NCBI RefSeq assembly: GCF_003045775.1
Contig: NZ_PXNS01000004.1
Location: 372,001-436,000, forward strand
Length of the DNA: 64,000 nucleotides
Direction of reading: 5' to 3'
Source of the DNA: Halomonas litopenaei
GTDB taxonomy: Bacteria > Pseudomonadota > Gammaproteobacteria > Pseudomonadales > Halomonadaceae
The notes under the pieces are model-generated. The model did not search any database. It had not been told where the DNA came from and saw only the letters and a list, made by a program, of their open reading frames with translations. Positions 9,434 to 18,766 of the stretch are shown piece by piece; position 1 is the stretch's first letter, and every line of letters begins with the position of its first letter. The position numbers and the translations under genes are program-made.

Positions 9434-10210
9434 ATGGCTGTCGAAATCAATTCCAAGATCGTGGGCTACCGCGTCAAGAGCGAAGAGGCCGCCCCCGCGC
9501 CGGCCCCGCTGCCCGAGGAAAACCCGCTGACCATGCGCATCCCCTCGCGCCCCGAGGGAACGCTGGAGGCGGTATCCGAGAAGATCTCCTACGTCGGCGC
9601 CGAAGGCCGCAAGAAGGTCTACCTGCTGGTGTCCTTCATGCCGGTGGAAGGCGTGCTCAACGGCCAGCGGGTGATCATCGAGCGCCCGGTGGAGTTCTTC
9701 TTCCCCTCCGGCCAGCTGTCCAGCGAACACCAGTGGATCACCGCCACCATGCGCAGCCTGTCGCTGGCCGCCCGCGGCGGCTACGTCACCCAGGCGGTGG
9801 CGGATCTGCGCAAGGTGGCCTGGGACAAGGGCCTGGTGCGCTGCGGCATGAACCGCTGGAACAAGCCGATGTTCCACGACTCCGAGGTCGCCGCCATCGC
9901 CTGGTCGATCCAGCAGATCCTCTATCGTCGCGGCTTCCTCGACATCGACGGCAACCAGATTCCGGTGGAGGAGCTGGTCAGCCGCTACGCCCGGCGCCAG
10001 GCCTCCGGCCACGGCTGGTATCCCGCCGAGGTCGAGGACGAGACCCCGAGCGGCGCGGTCGAGCCGCTGGATGGCAAGCCCGCCGAGTCCGCCGCCGAAG
10101 GCGCCGGCCCCGCCGTGGTCGGCAACTGCCCCGAGTGTCGCGGCGAGCTGATCATGATGGACGGCTGCCCCACCTGCTACGCCGGCTGCGGCTGGTCGAA
10201 GTGTGGCTAG
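9434..10210 (+). CDS. nrdJb: Class II ribonucleotide reductase C-terminal subunit NrdJb
   Basis: Completes the split NrdJ enzyme: the 258-residue protein contains the TSCPD-type domain (EKISYVGAEGRKKVYLLVSF) and a Cys-rich tail with GNCPEC and GCPTC followed by CGWSKCG, which in single-chain NrdJ re-reduces the active-site disulfide. It follows nrdJa by 93 bases with a strong GGAGGAG ribosome site before the ATG. A proline/alanine-rich linker (residues ~20-30) separates the start from the folded part. Ends 75 bases before a strong terminator. Confidence 0.9.
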   Translation: MAVEINSKIVGYRVKSEEAAPAPAPLPEENPLTMRIPSRPEGTLEAVSEKISYVGAEGRKKVYLLVSFMPVEGVLNGQRVIIERPVEFFFPSGQLSSEHQWITATMRSLSLAARGGYVTQAVADLRKVAWDKGLVRCGMNRWNKPMFHDSEVAAIAWSIQQILYRRGFLDIDGNQIPVEELVSRYARRQASGHGWYPAEVEDETPSGAVEPLDGKPAESAAEGAGPAVVGNCPECRGELIMMDGCPTCYAGCGWSKCG

Positions 10211-10284
10211 TCGACGTTTGGTTGGAAAGCACGACTAGAATACGTGGCTAGAAAGCACGGCTGGCGCGCGAATAGGCCAGCGTC

Positions 10285-10316
10285 ACAACGATGGGCCCTT
10301 CGGGGCCCATCGTTGT
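10285..10316. terminator. Strong terminator after nrdJab
   Basis: A perfect 14-bp stem (10285-10298 with 10303-10316) closed by a stable TTCG tetraloop. It separates nrdJb (rightward) from the leftward unknown cassette ending at 10361 and may act in both directions. Confidence 0.85.
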
Positions 10317-10360
10317 GTCTGGAGGGGGGTGTCGTTCAGCCAGCGTCGTGACAGCAGGCG

Positions 10361-11272
10361 CTATGACGCCCCAGGCGGCTGAGCCTGGCCGGAGCGGGTG
10401 ATGTTGTAGACGGGGTGGCCGCAGGGGCAGTGGTGGTTGATGAACCGGCTGCGGAAAAAACGGATGTCGAACTCCCGGACGTAGCTGGTCTTGTGGGCGG
10501 CCAGCACGATGTCAAAGGCGTAGTCGCGGTGGGCCTCGCCCCGACTCTGGGCGTCCAGGTAGGGCGTGTAGTCGGTGGTGATATGCAACTGGAGATGGGC
10601 TTCGCACAGGTGCCCGGTGAAGTAGGGCAACACACGTATCTGGCTTTCCTCCTTGGGCGCCGAGGGTTCGGGCATGCCAGTCACGTTGCCGATGATCACC
10701 TTGCGAGAATCCAGCACGAACATGCAGAGGCCGCTGCCGGTGCCAAGCAGGCTGCCAAGGTAGAGGGTTTCGGCATGGTCACCCTCTATCAGCTTGCGCA
10801 TGGCGTGGACGGTGAAGCGATAGCTCTGCCAGTGGCACCACTGTGCTGCTCGTTGCAGTCGGTGATAGACACTAGCCCCGACGCTGCGACGCGCAAACCC
10901 GGCCAGGCGCTGGCGCAGACGGGATTGGCCCAGATAGAAGGCATAGTACCAGGCCACCAGTTTCGTAAACGCCAGGCAGATGATCGCAATGGTAAGGGTA
11001 ACCAGCGACGTCTGAAGGAAGGGCTCGCCGAAGGGCTCGCCTTGGGTGTCTGGGTTGGCGTAAGGAGAAGCGGAGGGGGCAGAGAAAGCGTGCAGGAGGT
11101 AGAGCACAGCGAAGACCGGGAGGGCGGCCCCAAAGCCGGCGATGGCGCTGCGCAATGTCAGCTGTTGTCCGTTGGCACGAATGACGTAGCGTCGCCAGGA
11201 AGGGATCGAATGGCATAGCAGAAAGCCGGCCACCAGCAGGACGAAAGGTGGCAGCAGCTTGATGCCGCTCAT
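10361..11272 (-). CDS. Unknown membrane protein, 303 aa
   Basis: I do not recognise this gene. The N-terminal ~110 residues hold three probable membrane helices (LPPFVLLVAGFLLCHSI, residues ~7-23; AIAGFGAALPVFAVLYLLHA, ~43-62; LVTLTIAIICLAFTKLVAWYY, ~89-110). A basic stretch follows (SRLRQRLAGFARRSVGASV) and then a soluble domain (~150-300) with mixed strands and a late CPCGHPVYN motif. The start overlaps the stop of the small upstream gene by ATGA, so the two are co-translated. It sits between nrdJb and ubiT and reads leftward, away from the anaerobic genes beside it. A membrane-anchored sensor or effector is possible, but no function can be assigned. Confidence 0.75.
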   Translation of the reverse strand: MSGIKLLPPFVLLVAGFLLCHSIPSWRRYVIRANGQQLTLRSAIAGFGAALPVFAVLYLLHAFSAPSASPYANPDTQGEPFGEPFLQTSLVTLTIAIICLAFTKLVAWYYAFYLGQSRLRQRLAGFARRSVGASVYHRLQRAAQWCHWQSYRFTVHAMRKLIEGDHAETLYLGSLLGTGSGLCMFVLDSRKVIIGNVTGMPEPSAPKEESQIRVLPYFTGHLCEAHLQLHITTDYTPYLDAQSRGEAHRDYAFDIVLAAHKTSYVREFDIRFFRSRFINHHCPCGHPVYNITRSGQAQPPGAS

Positions 11273-11457
11273 TCCGGCTTGCTGTCCCTGCGATCGAGGC
11301 TGCGGCGAAGGGCTCTGACGTTGCTCTTGACCTTGCGCGACCGCACCAGCTCGGCGCTGTCCACGGAGACGGCGCCGCGATGCGATATCTTCATGCTACG
11401 CAGGTGGCCACCCTCTTTGGCCTTGAGGTAGCCTTCGAAGCTGGTTTCGATGGACAT
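11269..11457 (-). CDS. Small basic protein, 62 aa, unknown
   Basis: A short, highly charged protein (MSIETSFEGYLKAKEGGHL... ending RRSLDRRDSKPE) with many Lys/Arg and no membrane segment. The ATG at 11457 is preferred over an upstream in-frame start because AAGGAG lies about 7 bases before it. It overlaps the next gene by four bases (ATGA), forming a two-gene unit. No family recognised. Confidence 0.65.
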   Translation of the reverse strand: MSIETSFEGYLKAKEGGHLRSMKISHRGAVSVDSAELVRSRKVKSNVRALRRSLDRRDSKPE

Positions 11458-11612
11458 CGTTGCTCCTTTTCCGCTTGTGAACTTGATGCTCTGCGGAACC
11501 TGGGTGAAGCCAAGGGGCCGAACCCTATGATGTCCGCAGTGTAGCAGAGTTCCCATTTCGACCCCGGCATTCGGCTGTGTCAGAGCGTTCAACGAGCGCT
11601 ACGCCAGAGGGC

Positions 11613-11654
11613 TTGATGGGCGTCATGAACCGAGGGCGACGGGATCGCTAGCAT
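11613..11654 (+). promoter_or_regulatory. FNR-type promoter of ubiT
   Basis: TTGATGGGCGTCAT (11613-11626) matches the FNR consensus at 8 of 10 positions. A -10-like TAGCAT lies at 11649-11654, 22 bases after the box, which is the spacing of a class II FNR-activated promoter. The ubiT ATG follows at 11693. Confidence 0.6.
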
Positions 11655-11692
11655 GACCCGGCGGCGTCGTGCCGCTTGACCAGGAACCCGTC

Positions 11693-12253
11693 ATGTCGCT
11701 GTCACCGCTCGGCTCGCTGTCGTTGCCTTCTCTTGCCCTTCCTGCCTTGCCCACCCTTCCTTCGCTGTCGTCGTCGTTGACGTCCGGCGCCTTGACCCGG
11801 GTGCCCCATCGTCTGCATCTGTCACTGATGCGCCGTCTCGGCCCGCTGCCCCTGCCGCTGTTGCGCACGAGTCTCGAGCCCTGGCTCAACCGCACCCTGG
11901 CAGAGCCGCTGGCCGACGGTGAGTTCGACGTGCTTGAAGGGCGCCGTGTATGTCTGTCCATCGACGATCTGGCGCTGGCGGTCACCCTGACGCTTACGCA
12001 CGGGCGCCTGCAGGTCACCGACGCGCCCTGGGAGGTGAAGGTGGCGGGGGGCTGGCGCGAGTTCGCCTGCCTGGCCAGCCGTGAGGAGGACCCGGACAGC
12101 CTGTTCTTCCAGCGCCGGCTGTGCCTGGAGGGTGATACCGAACTGGGGCTGACGGTGAAGAACCTGCTGGATGGCCAGGAAATGGAACTGCTGCATCCCT
12201 ACCTGCTCGAGGTGCTGGGGCAGCTGCAGCGCTGGCTGCCCCGCCAGGCCTAG
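11693..12253 (+). CDS. ubiT: UbiT, SCP2-domain lipid carrier for anaerobic ubiquinone synthesis
   Basis: UbiT (formerly YhbT) binds ubiquinone intermediates in the oxygen-independent pathway with UbiU and UbiV. The 186-residue product has a Leu/Ser/Pro-rich N-terminus followed by the SCP2 fold (about residues 45-150: LNRTLAEPLADGEFDVLEGRRVCLSIDD, then alternating strands) and the tail motif GDTELGLTVKNLLDG. The ATG at 11693 is chosen (AGGAA upstream) over an in-frame GTG 24 bases earlier. Convergent with ubiVU across a terminator hairpin. Identity rests on the domain and on the neighbouring ubiU/ubiV. Confidence 0.88.
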   Translation: MSLSPLGSLSLPSLALPALPTLPSLSSSLTSGALTRVPHRLHLSLMRRLGPLPLPLLRTSLEPWLNRTLAEPLADGEFDVLEGRRVCLSIDDLALAVTLTLTHGRLQVTDAPWEVKVAGGWREFACLASREEDPDSLFFQRRLCLEGDTELGLTVKNLLDGQEMELLHPYLLEVLGQLQRWLPRQA

Positions 12254-12275
12254 GCTCCTTGCTGACGGGTAGCGG

Positions 12276-12299
12276 AGGAGGCCGGCGAACCGGCCTCCT
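12276..12299. terminator. Bidirectional hairpin between ubiT and ubiV
   Basis: A perfect 10-bp stem (12276-12285 with 12290-12299) around a CGAA loop lies in the convergent gap of ubiT and ubiV. There is no T run, so termination strength is uncertain. Confidence 0.6.
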
Positions 12300-12329
12300 G
12301 AGTGAGGTGGCGTGGGAGGGAAGGGGCTT

Positions 12330-13247
12330 TCAGTCTTCCAGCACCGGCGCCAGATCCATCCCTGCCTGGCCGTGCCAGTAGCCGTTGCACAGCTCGGCGT
12401 CGACCAGCGCCAGCGGCGAGGGCGCCGGGTAGCGTCCCTGGCGGGCCAGGTCGAAGTCCGCCACCACCTCATCCATCCCCTCTGAACGCGGACTTAGCCG
12501 GGCCGTGGTGACGCCCATTGTGGCCATCTCGGCAAGCTCGTGGCGCAGGTCCTGACAGGCCCCGGACAGGGTCTGGATACCGTTCAGGGTGAACAGTCGA
12601 CGGCTGTCGTCCTGGGTGGTCAGCGACAGCCCTTCCGGATAGTCCTGGCAGACGAACTGGCAGCGATCCTTGGGGTGCTGATGGTGACGCGCGGTAAAGC
12701 AGCGCGACGACCAGGCCAGCGGCAGGTGGCCGTAGGCCAGCACCTCGCAGTCCAGCGCCAGCCCCGCCTCGCGGGCGTCAGACAGCAGCCGGGCCAGGTC
12801 GGCGCCGGGCAACTCCACCGGGGCGACGAAGCGGAACATGCCGGCGCGCTTGAGGATCTCCAGGGTCGGCACATTGTAGAGGTTGAGCGCCGGGCCGCCG
12901 ACGAAGGGCAGGCCCGCCTCGGACAGCCGGTGCACCGCGCTCATGTCGTTGGCCTCGACCAGGAAGTCGCCGTTGTCGCACAGCCTGGTCAGGTCGCGCA
13001 GGTCGGCGTTGGACTCGATCAGGGTCTGCGAACCGAGGATCACCTGCTTGCCGGCGGCGGCCAGCTGGTGGCCGATCTCCAGCCAGTCGGCGAGCTTCAT
13101 GTCGCGCCGCCGGGAGCACACGGTCTCGCCTAGGGTGACGCTGGCCAGCGGCCAGTGGCAGGCCTGTTCATAGAAGGCGAAGTAGCGCTCGCGGGTCCAG
13201 TAGAAGGACACCGGGCCAAGGCTCAATTCCAGTGAAGCAGCGGTCAT
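12330..13247 (-). CDS. ubiV: UbiV, iron-sulfur subunit of anaerobic ubiquinone hydroxylation
   Basis: UbiV with UbiU carries out the oxygen-independent hydroxylations of the ubiquinone ring. The 305-residue product is a U32-peptidase-like protein. Its four 4Fe-4S Cys are visible at 44 (GETVCS), 183, 196 and 200 (SSRCF...KDRCQFVC); the 13 and 4 residue spacing matches E. coli UbiV. The ATG at 13247 is preferred because AGGAGG lies just upstream; another ATG at 13262 overlaps the ubiU stop as ATGA and would add five residues. Directly follows ubiU in the same operon. Confidence 0.92.
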   Translation of the reverse strand: MTAASLELSLGPVSFYWTRERYFAFYEQACHWPLASVTLGETVCSRRRDMKLADWLEIGHQLAAAGKQVILGSQTLIESNADLRDLTRLCDNGDFLVEANDMSAVHRLSEAGLPFVGGPALNLYNVPTLEILKRAGMFRFVAPVELPGADLARLLSDAREAGLALDCEVLAYGHLPLAWSSRCFTARHHQHPKDRCQFVCQDYPEGLSLTTQDDSRRLFTLNGIQTLSGACQDLRHELAEMATMGVTTARLSPRSEGMDEVVADFDLARQGRYPAPSPLALVDAELCNGYWHGQAGMDLAPVLED

Positions 13248-13258
13248 CTCGCCTCCTG

Positions 13259-14254
13259 TCATTTCCAGTCGCGCTCGTAGGCGCCGAGAGTATGGGTGGA
13301 GCCTTCGGCCAGCGGCGCCAGGGCGGCGCTCCAGTCGGCCTGGGGGCGATAGTCGTCGCCGGCCCGGTCCAGATGGTCCAGTGCCTGGCGCCACACGCGG
13401 GTGACGCTGGCCACATAGGCCGGACTGCGCTGACGACCCTCGATCTTGATCGCCTTGATGCCCAGCGCCGCCAGCTGGGGCAGCAGGTCCAGGGTGCTGA
13501 GGCTGGTCGGCGCCTCGATGGCGTGGCCGACGTCGCCCTCGACGTTGAAGCGTCCCTTGCACAGGGTCGGGTAGCCGGCCTGTTCGTCGGCGCGGTAGCG
13601 ATCGATCAAGACGCCGTTCAGGCGCGATTCGCGTCCGCTGGCGGTCTCTTCCCAGCGCACGTGGGCCGCCGGCGAGCACACGCCGTGGGTGTTGGGCGAC
13701 TCGCCGGTCAGGTAGGACGACAGATAGCAGCGGCCCTCGGCCATGATGCACAGGCTGCCGAAGGCGAACACCTCGAGCTCCACCGGGCTGTGGCGGGCCA
13801 GGTCGCGCACCTGGTGGATCGACAGCACCCTGGGCAGCACCGCACGGCGGATGCCGAACTCGCGGTGGTAGAAGGCCAGCGCCTCGTGGCTGGTGGCGGA
13901 GCCTTGCACCGACAGGTGGCGGGGGATGTCCGGGTGGCGTTCGGCGGCGTAGGCCAAAAGGCCCGGATCGGCCAGGATCAGGGCGTCGACCTGAAGCGAA
14001 GCCGCCTGGTCCACCGCCGCGCGCCACTGGGCCAGGCTCGACTGCTGCGGGTAGGTATTGATCGCGCAGAACACCCGGCAGCCCCGGGCGTGGGCGTAGT
14101 CGATACCTTCCCGGGCGCGCTTGTCGGTGAAGTTCAGCCCGGCGAACTGGCGGGCGTTGGTGGCGTTCTGAAAGCCGAAGTAGACCGCGTTGGCGCCCTC
14201 GTCCACGGCGCGCTTCAAAGCGGGCAGGCTACCCGCGGGACAGACCAGTTCCAT
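13259..14254 (-). CDS. ubiU: UbiU, iron-sulfur subunit of anaerobic ubiquinone hydroxylation
   Basis: Partner of UbiV in anaerobic ubiquinone synthesis; in Pseudomonas the ubiTUV genes are needed for denitrifying growth. The 331-residue U32-family protein has Cys at 169, 176, 193 and 232, the same positions as the cluster ligands in E. coli UbiU, within FGSLCIMAEGRCYLS, GVCSP and TLCKGRFN. Starts at an ATG with CGGAGA upstream and overlaps an alternative ubiV start. First gene of the ubiUV unit and preceded by an FNR-like promoter. Confidence 0.94.
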   Translation of the reverse strand: MELVCPAGSLPALKRAVDEGANAVYFGFQNATNARQFAGLNFTDKRAREGIDYAHARGCRVFCAINTYPQQSSLAQWRAAVDQAASLQVDALILADPGLLAYAAERHPDIPRHLSVQGSATSHEALAFYHREFGIRRAVLPRVLSIHQVRDLARHSPVELEVFAFGSLCIMAEGRCYLSSYLTGESPNTHGVCSPAAHVRWEETASGRESRLNGVLIDRYRADEQAGYPTLCKGRFNVEGDVGHAIEAPTSLSTLDLLPQLAALGIKAIKIEGRQRSPAYVASVTRVWRQALDHLDRAGDDYRPQADWSAALAPLAEGSTHTLGAYERDWK

Positions 14255-14281
14255 GTCGATCTCCGAGCGAAGAGAGGCGCC

Positions 14282-14323
14282 ATGCTAGCCCCACGCGGAC
14301 ACCGCCGGCTTGATGCGTATCAG
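14282..14323 (-). promoter_or_regulatory. FNR-type promoter of ubiUV
   Basis: TTGATGCGTATCAG (14310-14323, 9 of 10 consensus positions) is followed leftward, after 22 bases, by TAGCAT on the minus strand (14287-14282). Box-to-minus-10 distance and -10 sequence are identical to those of ubiT. Confidence 0.7.
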
Positions 14324-14579
14324 TGTCCGCCAATGAAGTGAGGGATGGAGCGAAGGGATGACGCGCTGCACCGGGGCCGGGTGTGGACAACCTGGCGATG
14401 GTGGGAATCCGACTTGCGGGTCAGGCGTGCAGATAAAGGTGGCGATGAGCTTGTGAGTCGTTCTGTGGATAACCCTGTGTGGCACCTTGTGAAAAGCGGT
14501 GGGCAGGCGGTGCAGGGGCTGTGGGCAGCGGTGTATAAGTCGCCTGTCAGTGGTGGATCAGCGGCTCGCTCGCTGTGGT

Positions 14580-14607
14580 AAACGAAAACGGGCCCCGCAG
14601 GGCCCGT
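14580..14607 (-). terminator. Rho-independent terminator of mmsA
   Basis: An 8-bp GC-rich stem (14588-14595 with 14600-14607), CGCA loop, followed on the minus strand by TTTTCGTTT. It lies 17 bases after the mmsA stop. Confidence 0.8.
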
Positions 14608-14624
14608 GGTCTTCTTGCCGGAGC

Positions 14625-16121
<1,497 letters not shown>

Positions 16122-16170
16122 CGAGGGTCCTCAAGTGTCGAAAGGGCGGACGGGCATGGCCCGTCCGCGC

Positions 16171-16235
16171 TGTGGATAACGCTGTGAACAGTGGGTGTAA
16201 AGGTTGTCCACAGGCTGTCGGTTTCAGGTGGATAA
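16171..16235. other. Cluster of DnaA-box-like 9-mers
   Basis: TGTGGATAA (16171-16179, exact), TTGTCCACA (16204-16212, one mismatch) and GGTGGATAA (16227-16235, one mismatch) lie within 65 bases upstream of mmsA. No dnaA, dnaN or gidA is nearby, so this is not evidence for a chromosomal origin. Confidence 0.4.
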
Positions 16236-16259
16236 GCCGGGCGCTCGGTACCGGCAAGC

Positions 16260-16329
16260 GGCCTCAGTCGAGCGGCCCCGGGCGAGCGGCCCCGGGCGAG
16301 CGGACTTAGTCGAGCGGCCTCAGTCGAGC
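16260..16329. repeat. 14-bp tandem repeat, five units, overlapping the transaminase stop
   Basis: Five contiguous 14-base units begin at 16260, 16274, 16288, 16302 and 16316. Units 1 and 5 are identical (GGCCTCAGTCGAGC), units 2 and 3 are identical (GGCCCCGGGCGAGC) and unit 4 is a variant. The last unit contains the stop codon of the leftward transaminase gene. Confidence 0.85.
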
Positions 16330-17684
16330 CGGTCGAGGGTCTCGGCGACGGCGCCGAACAGGCGCTCGAGCTCGGCCTCGGTGGTGGCGAAGGGAGGGCC
16401 GAACTGCAGGGTGTCGCCGCCGAAGCGCACATAGAAGCCGGCCTCCCACAGCGCCAGGTGGGCGTCGCGCGGGCGGATGGCCGGATCGCCGTCGCGCGGG
16501 GCCAGCTGGATCGCCCCGGCCAGGCCGAAGTTGCGGATGTCGACCACATGGGAGCGGCCCTTCAAGGCGTGCAGGCGATCCTCGAAGGCCGGGGCGATGG
16601 CCCTGACCTGGGCCGGGAAGTCCTCGCGCTCGAGCAGGTCCAGCGCGGCCAGGGCGGCGGCGCAGGCCACCGGATGTCCGCTGTAGGTGTAGCCGTGGGG
16701 GAATTCGATGGCGTGCCCCGGGCCGCCGGCGTGCATGAAGGTGTCATGGATCTCGCCAGAGGCGATCACCGCACCCATCGGCACGCAGCCGTTGGTGATC
16801 TGCTTGGCCACCGTCATCAGATCCGGGGTGACGCCGAAGGCCTCGGCACCGGTGCGCGCGCCGCTGCGACCGAAGGCGGTGATCACTTCATCGAAGATCA
16901 ACAGGATGTCGTGGGCCGAGCAGATCTCGCGCAGCCGCTCGAGGTAGCCCTTGGGCGGCACGATGACCCCGGCGGAGCCGGACATCGGCTCGACAATCAC
17001 CGCAGCGATGTTGGAGGCGTCGTGCAGCGCGATCTGCTCGAGCAGCGCATCGGCAAGCTCGGCCCCCGTCTCCGCCTGGCCCCGGGTGAAGGCCTGGTTC
17101 GGCTGCAGGGTGTGGGGCAGGTGGCTCGAGTCCAGCAACTGGCCGAAGTGCTTGCGGTTGCCGCCGATGCCGCCAAGGCTGGTGCCGCCGATGTTGACCC
17201 CGTGGTAGCCCTTGGCGCGGCCGATCATGCGGGTCTTTTCCGGGCGGCCCTTGAGCCGCCAGTAGGCCTTGGCCATCTTCAGCGCGGTATCGGCGGACTC
17301 GGAGCCGGAATCGGTGAAGAACACATGGTCGAGCCCGGCCGGAGTCAGGCTCGCGACCTTCTCGGCCAGCTTGAAGGCCAGCGGATGGGACACCTGAAAG
17401 CTCGGCGCGAAGTCGAGACTGCCTAGCTGGTGGGCCACCGCCTCGCGGATCTCTTCACGGTTGTGGCCGGCGCCGCTGGTCCACAGACCCGACAGCGAAT
17501 CGAACACCCGGCGGCCGCGGTCGTCGATGAAGTAGCGGCCCTCGGCGCCCTGGATCATCCGCGGGTGCTGGTGGAAGTCCTGGTGGGCGGTGAACGGCAT
17601 CCAGTAGTGATGGTTGAGCCCGGCCCCCGCAGGTCGCTCGGCGTGGGCGTCGGGATGGGTATCGAGGGTGTCGAAGGTCAGCAT
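16320..17684 (-). CDS. Class III omega-amino acid:pyruvate aminotransferase
   Basis: PLP-dependent aminotransferase, probably beta-alanine:pyruvate type, feeding semialdehydes to MmsA. The 454-residue product shows the family opening HHYWMPFTAHQDF, the SGLWTSGAGH segment, the PLP motif LLIFDEVITAFGRSG and the Schiff-base Lys in TVAKQITNGCVPMGAV. Length is normal. The start at 17684 gives the expected N-terminus. It is divergent from the GntR-type regulator and upstream of mmsA. A role with the imported amide/ureide pathway to the right is inferred from the neighbouring genes. Confidence 0.9.
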   Translation of the reverse strand: MLTFDTLDTHPDAHAERPAGAGLNHHYWMPFTAHQDFHQHPRMIQGAEGRYFIDDRGRRVFDSLSGLWTSGAGHNREEIREAVAHQLGSLDFAPSFQVSHPLAFKLAEKVASLTPAGLDHVFFTDSGSESADTALKMAKAYWRLKGRPEKTRMIGRAKGYHGVNIGGTSLGGIGGNRKHFGQLLDSSHLPHTLQPNQAFTRGQAETGAELADALLEQIALHDASNIAAVIVEPMSGSAGVIVPPKGYLERLREICSAHDILLIFDEVITAFGRSGARTGAEAFGVTPDLMTVAKQITNGCVPMGAVIASGEIHDTFMHAGGPGHAIEFPHGYTYSGHPVACAAALAALDLLEREDFPAQVRAIAPAFEDRLHALKGRSHVVDIRNFGLAGAIQLAPRDGDPAIRPRDAHLALWEAGFYVRFGGDTLQFGPPFATTEAELERLFGAVAETLDRLD

Positions 17685-17848
17685 GGCGAGTCTCCTGTCA
17701 GGGGCCGCAGGGCGGGCATGGACTCAGCATGGACAGGGCTTCAGGTTTGTAAAATCACTCTTTGTTGTCGTTCACGTGAGTAAAGATAAACGTTTAGTGT
17801 CGGCGATTTCTTTTCTTGACCAATTCACGCAACGGGTCTAATCCTTAT

Positions 17849-17864
17849 ATTTATTCGAATAAAT
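17849..17864. promoter_or_regulatory. 16-bp perfect palindrome before the GntR-family gene
   Basis: ATTTATTCGAATAAAT is fully palindromic and ends 14 bases before the regulator's GTG start. It lies downstream of a possible -35/-10 (TTGACC at 17816, TCTAAT at 17837) and probably near the transcription start. FadR-type GntR regulators often bind short palindromes at their own promoter; autoregulation is inferred. Confidence 0.55.
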
Positions 17865-17878
17865 GACCGAGGCGATCC

Positions 17879-18658
17879 GTGCCGACTTCCTTTCCCCAGC
17901 GCCGACAGAAGCTCGCGGACCTGATCTGCGAGGACATCAAGCAGAAGATCGTGATGGAGAACCTGTCGCCGGGTGACCGCCTGCCCAACGAGAAGGCCCT
18001 GATGGAGCGCTATGAATGCGCCAAGGGCACCATTCGCGAGGCGCTGCGGGTGCTCGAGGTGGAAGGCCTGGTCGCGCTCAAGACCGGCCCCGGTGGCGGC
18101 GCCATCATCCGCGAGGTGACCGTCGATCCGGCCTGCCGCGCGCTGCGCAATTTTCTGCACTTCCAGCACGTGGACGGTAGCCAGGTCTATCAGCTGCGGC
18201 GGATGGTGGAGGTCGAGGTGGCGGTCTCGGCCATGGACCGGCTCGATGCGGCGGGGCTGACCCGGCTGCGGGACAACATCGATCAGTGCCAGCGCCCCCA
18301 TGAGGACGAACTCAGCCAGCGCCAGCACCGCATGCTGGAACTCGAGTTTCACAACATCCTGGCCGAGTACTGCCCCAATCCGCTGCTGCGCTTCATGAGC
18401 ACCTTCCTCAACGACCTGCTGCGCGACCTGGTCGTCATCAAGAAGGCCTACAAGCCGGAGCGCCACGCCTTCGACGAATCGAACATCCGCTATCACATCG
18501 CCCTGCTGGAGGCCTTCGAGGCCAGCGACCGCGAGGCGGTGCGCCGCCTGATGTACGAGCACATGTGTGACGCCGAGCACCATATGTCGGCACTGGAGGG
18601 CGAGATGGCCAAGCAGTTCCTGGTCTCACCTGACGCCCTCGGCGAGGCGGGCGGCTAG
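17879..18658 (+). CDS. GntR-family (FadR/FCD) transcriptional regulator
   Basis: A 259-residue DNA-binding regulator with an N-terminal winged helix-turn-helix (residues ~10-75; DRLPNEKALMERYECAKGTIREALRVLEVEGLV) and a C-terminal FCD ligand domain (~95-235) holding the His/Asp-rich metal-site residues (for example ELEFHNILAEY and IRYHIALLEA). Translation begins at GTG 17879 with GAGG upstream. It sits between the divergent transaminase-mmsA pair and the Liv-type transporter, so it most likely controls both. The effector may be a beta-amino acid or its amide, but nothing in the sequence proves it. Confidence 0.88.
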   Translation: MPTSFPQRRQKLADLICEDIKQKIVMENLSPGDRLPNEKALMERYECAKGTIREALRVLEVEGLVALKTGPGGGAIIREVTVDPACRALRNFLHFQHVDGSQVYQLRRMVEVEVAVSAMDRLDAAGLTRLRDNIDQCQRPHEDELSQRQHRMLELEFHNILAEYCPNPLLRFMSTFLNDLLRDLVVIKKAYKPERHAFDESNIRYHIALLEAFEASDREAVRRLMYEHMCDAEHHMSALEGEMAKQFLVSPDALGEAGG

Positions 18659-18766
18659 CCTCCTGGCCCCCGACCTGCGGCAAACCAACCAACAATGACA
18701 ACAACTGCCACCCCACGCCAGCGACCCCTCATCCACTCCGATGACGTCGAAAAAAGAGGAACAACA

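Larger units (their letters stand above)
14255..14624. other. Gap between ubiU and mmsA with DnaA-box-like sites
   Basis: A 370-base gap with no convincing gene. Besides the ubiUV promoter it has TGTGGATAA at 14464-14472 (exact DnaA-box sequence) and TGTGGACAA at 14382-14390 (one mismatch). The mmsA terminator closes its right end. Confidence 0.5.

Noticed and set aside
16171..16235. Replication origin suggested by DnaA-box-like sites
   Set aside because: No AT-rich unwinding region and no dnaA, dnaN, gyrB or gidA nearby; the sites are kept only as a minor observation.
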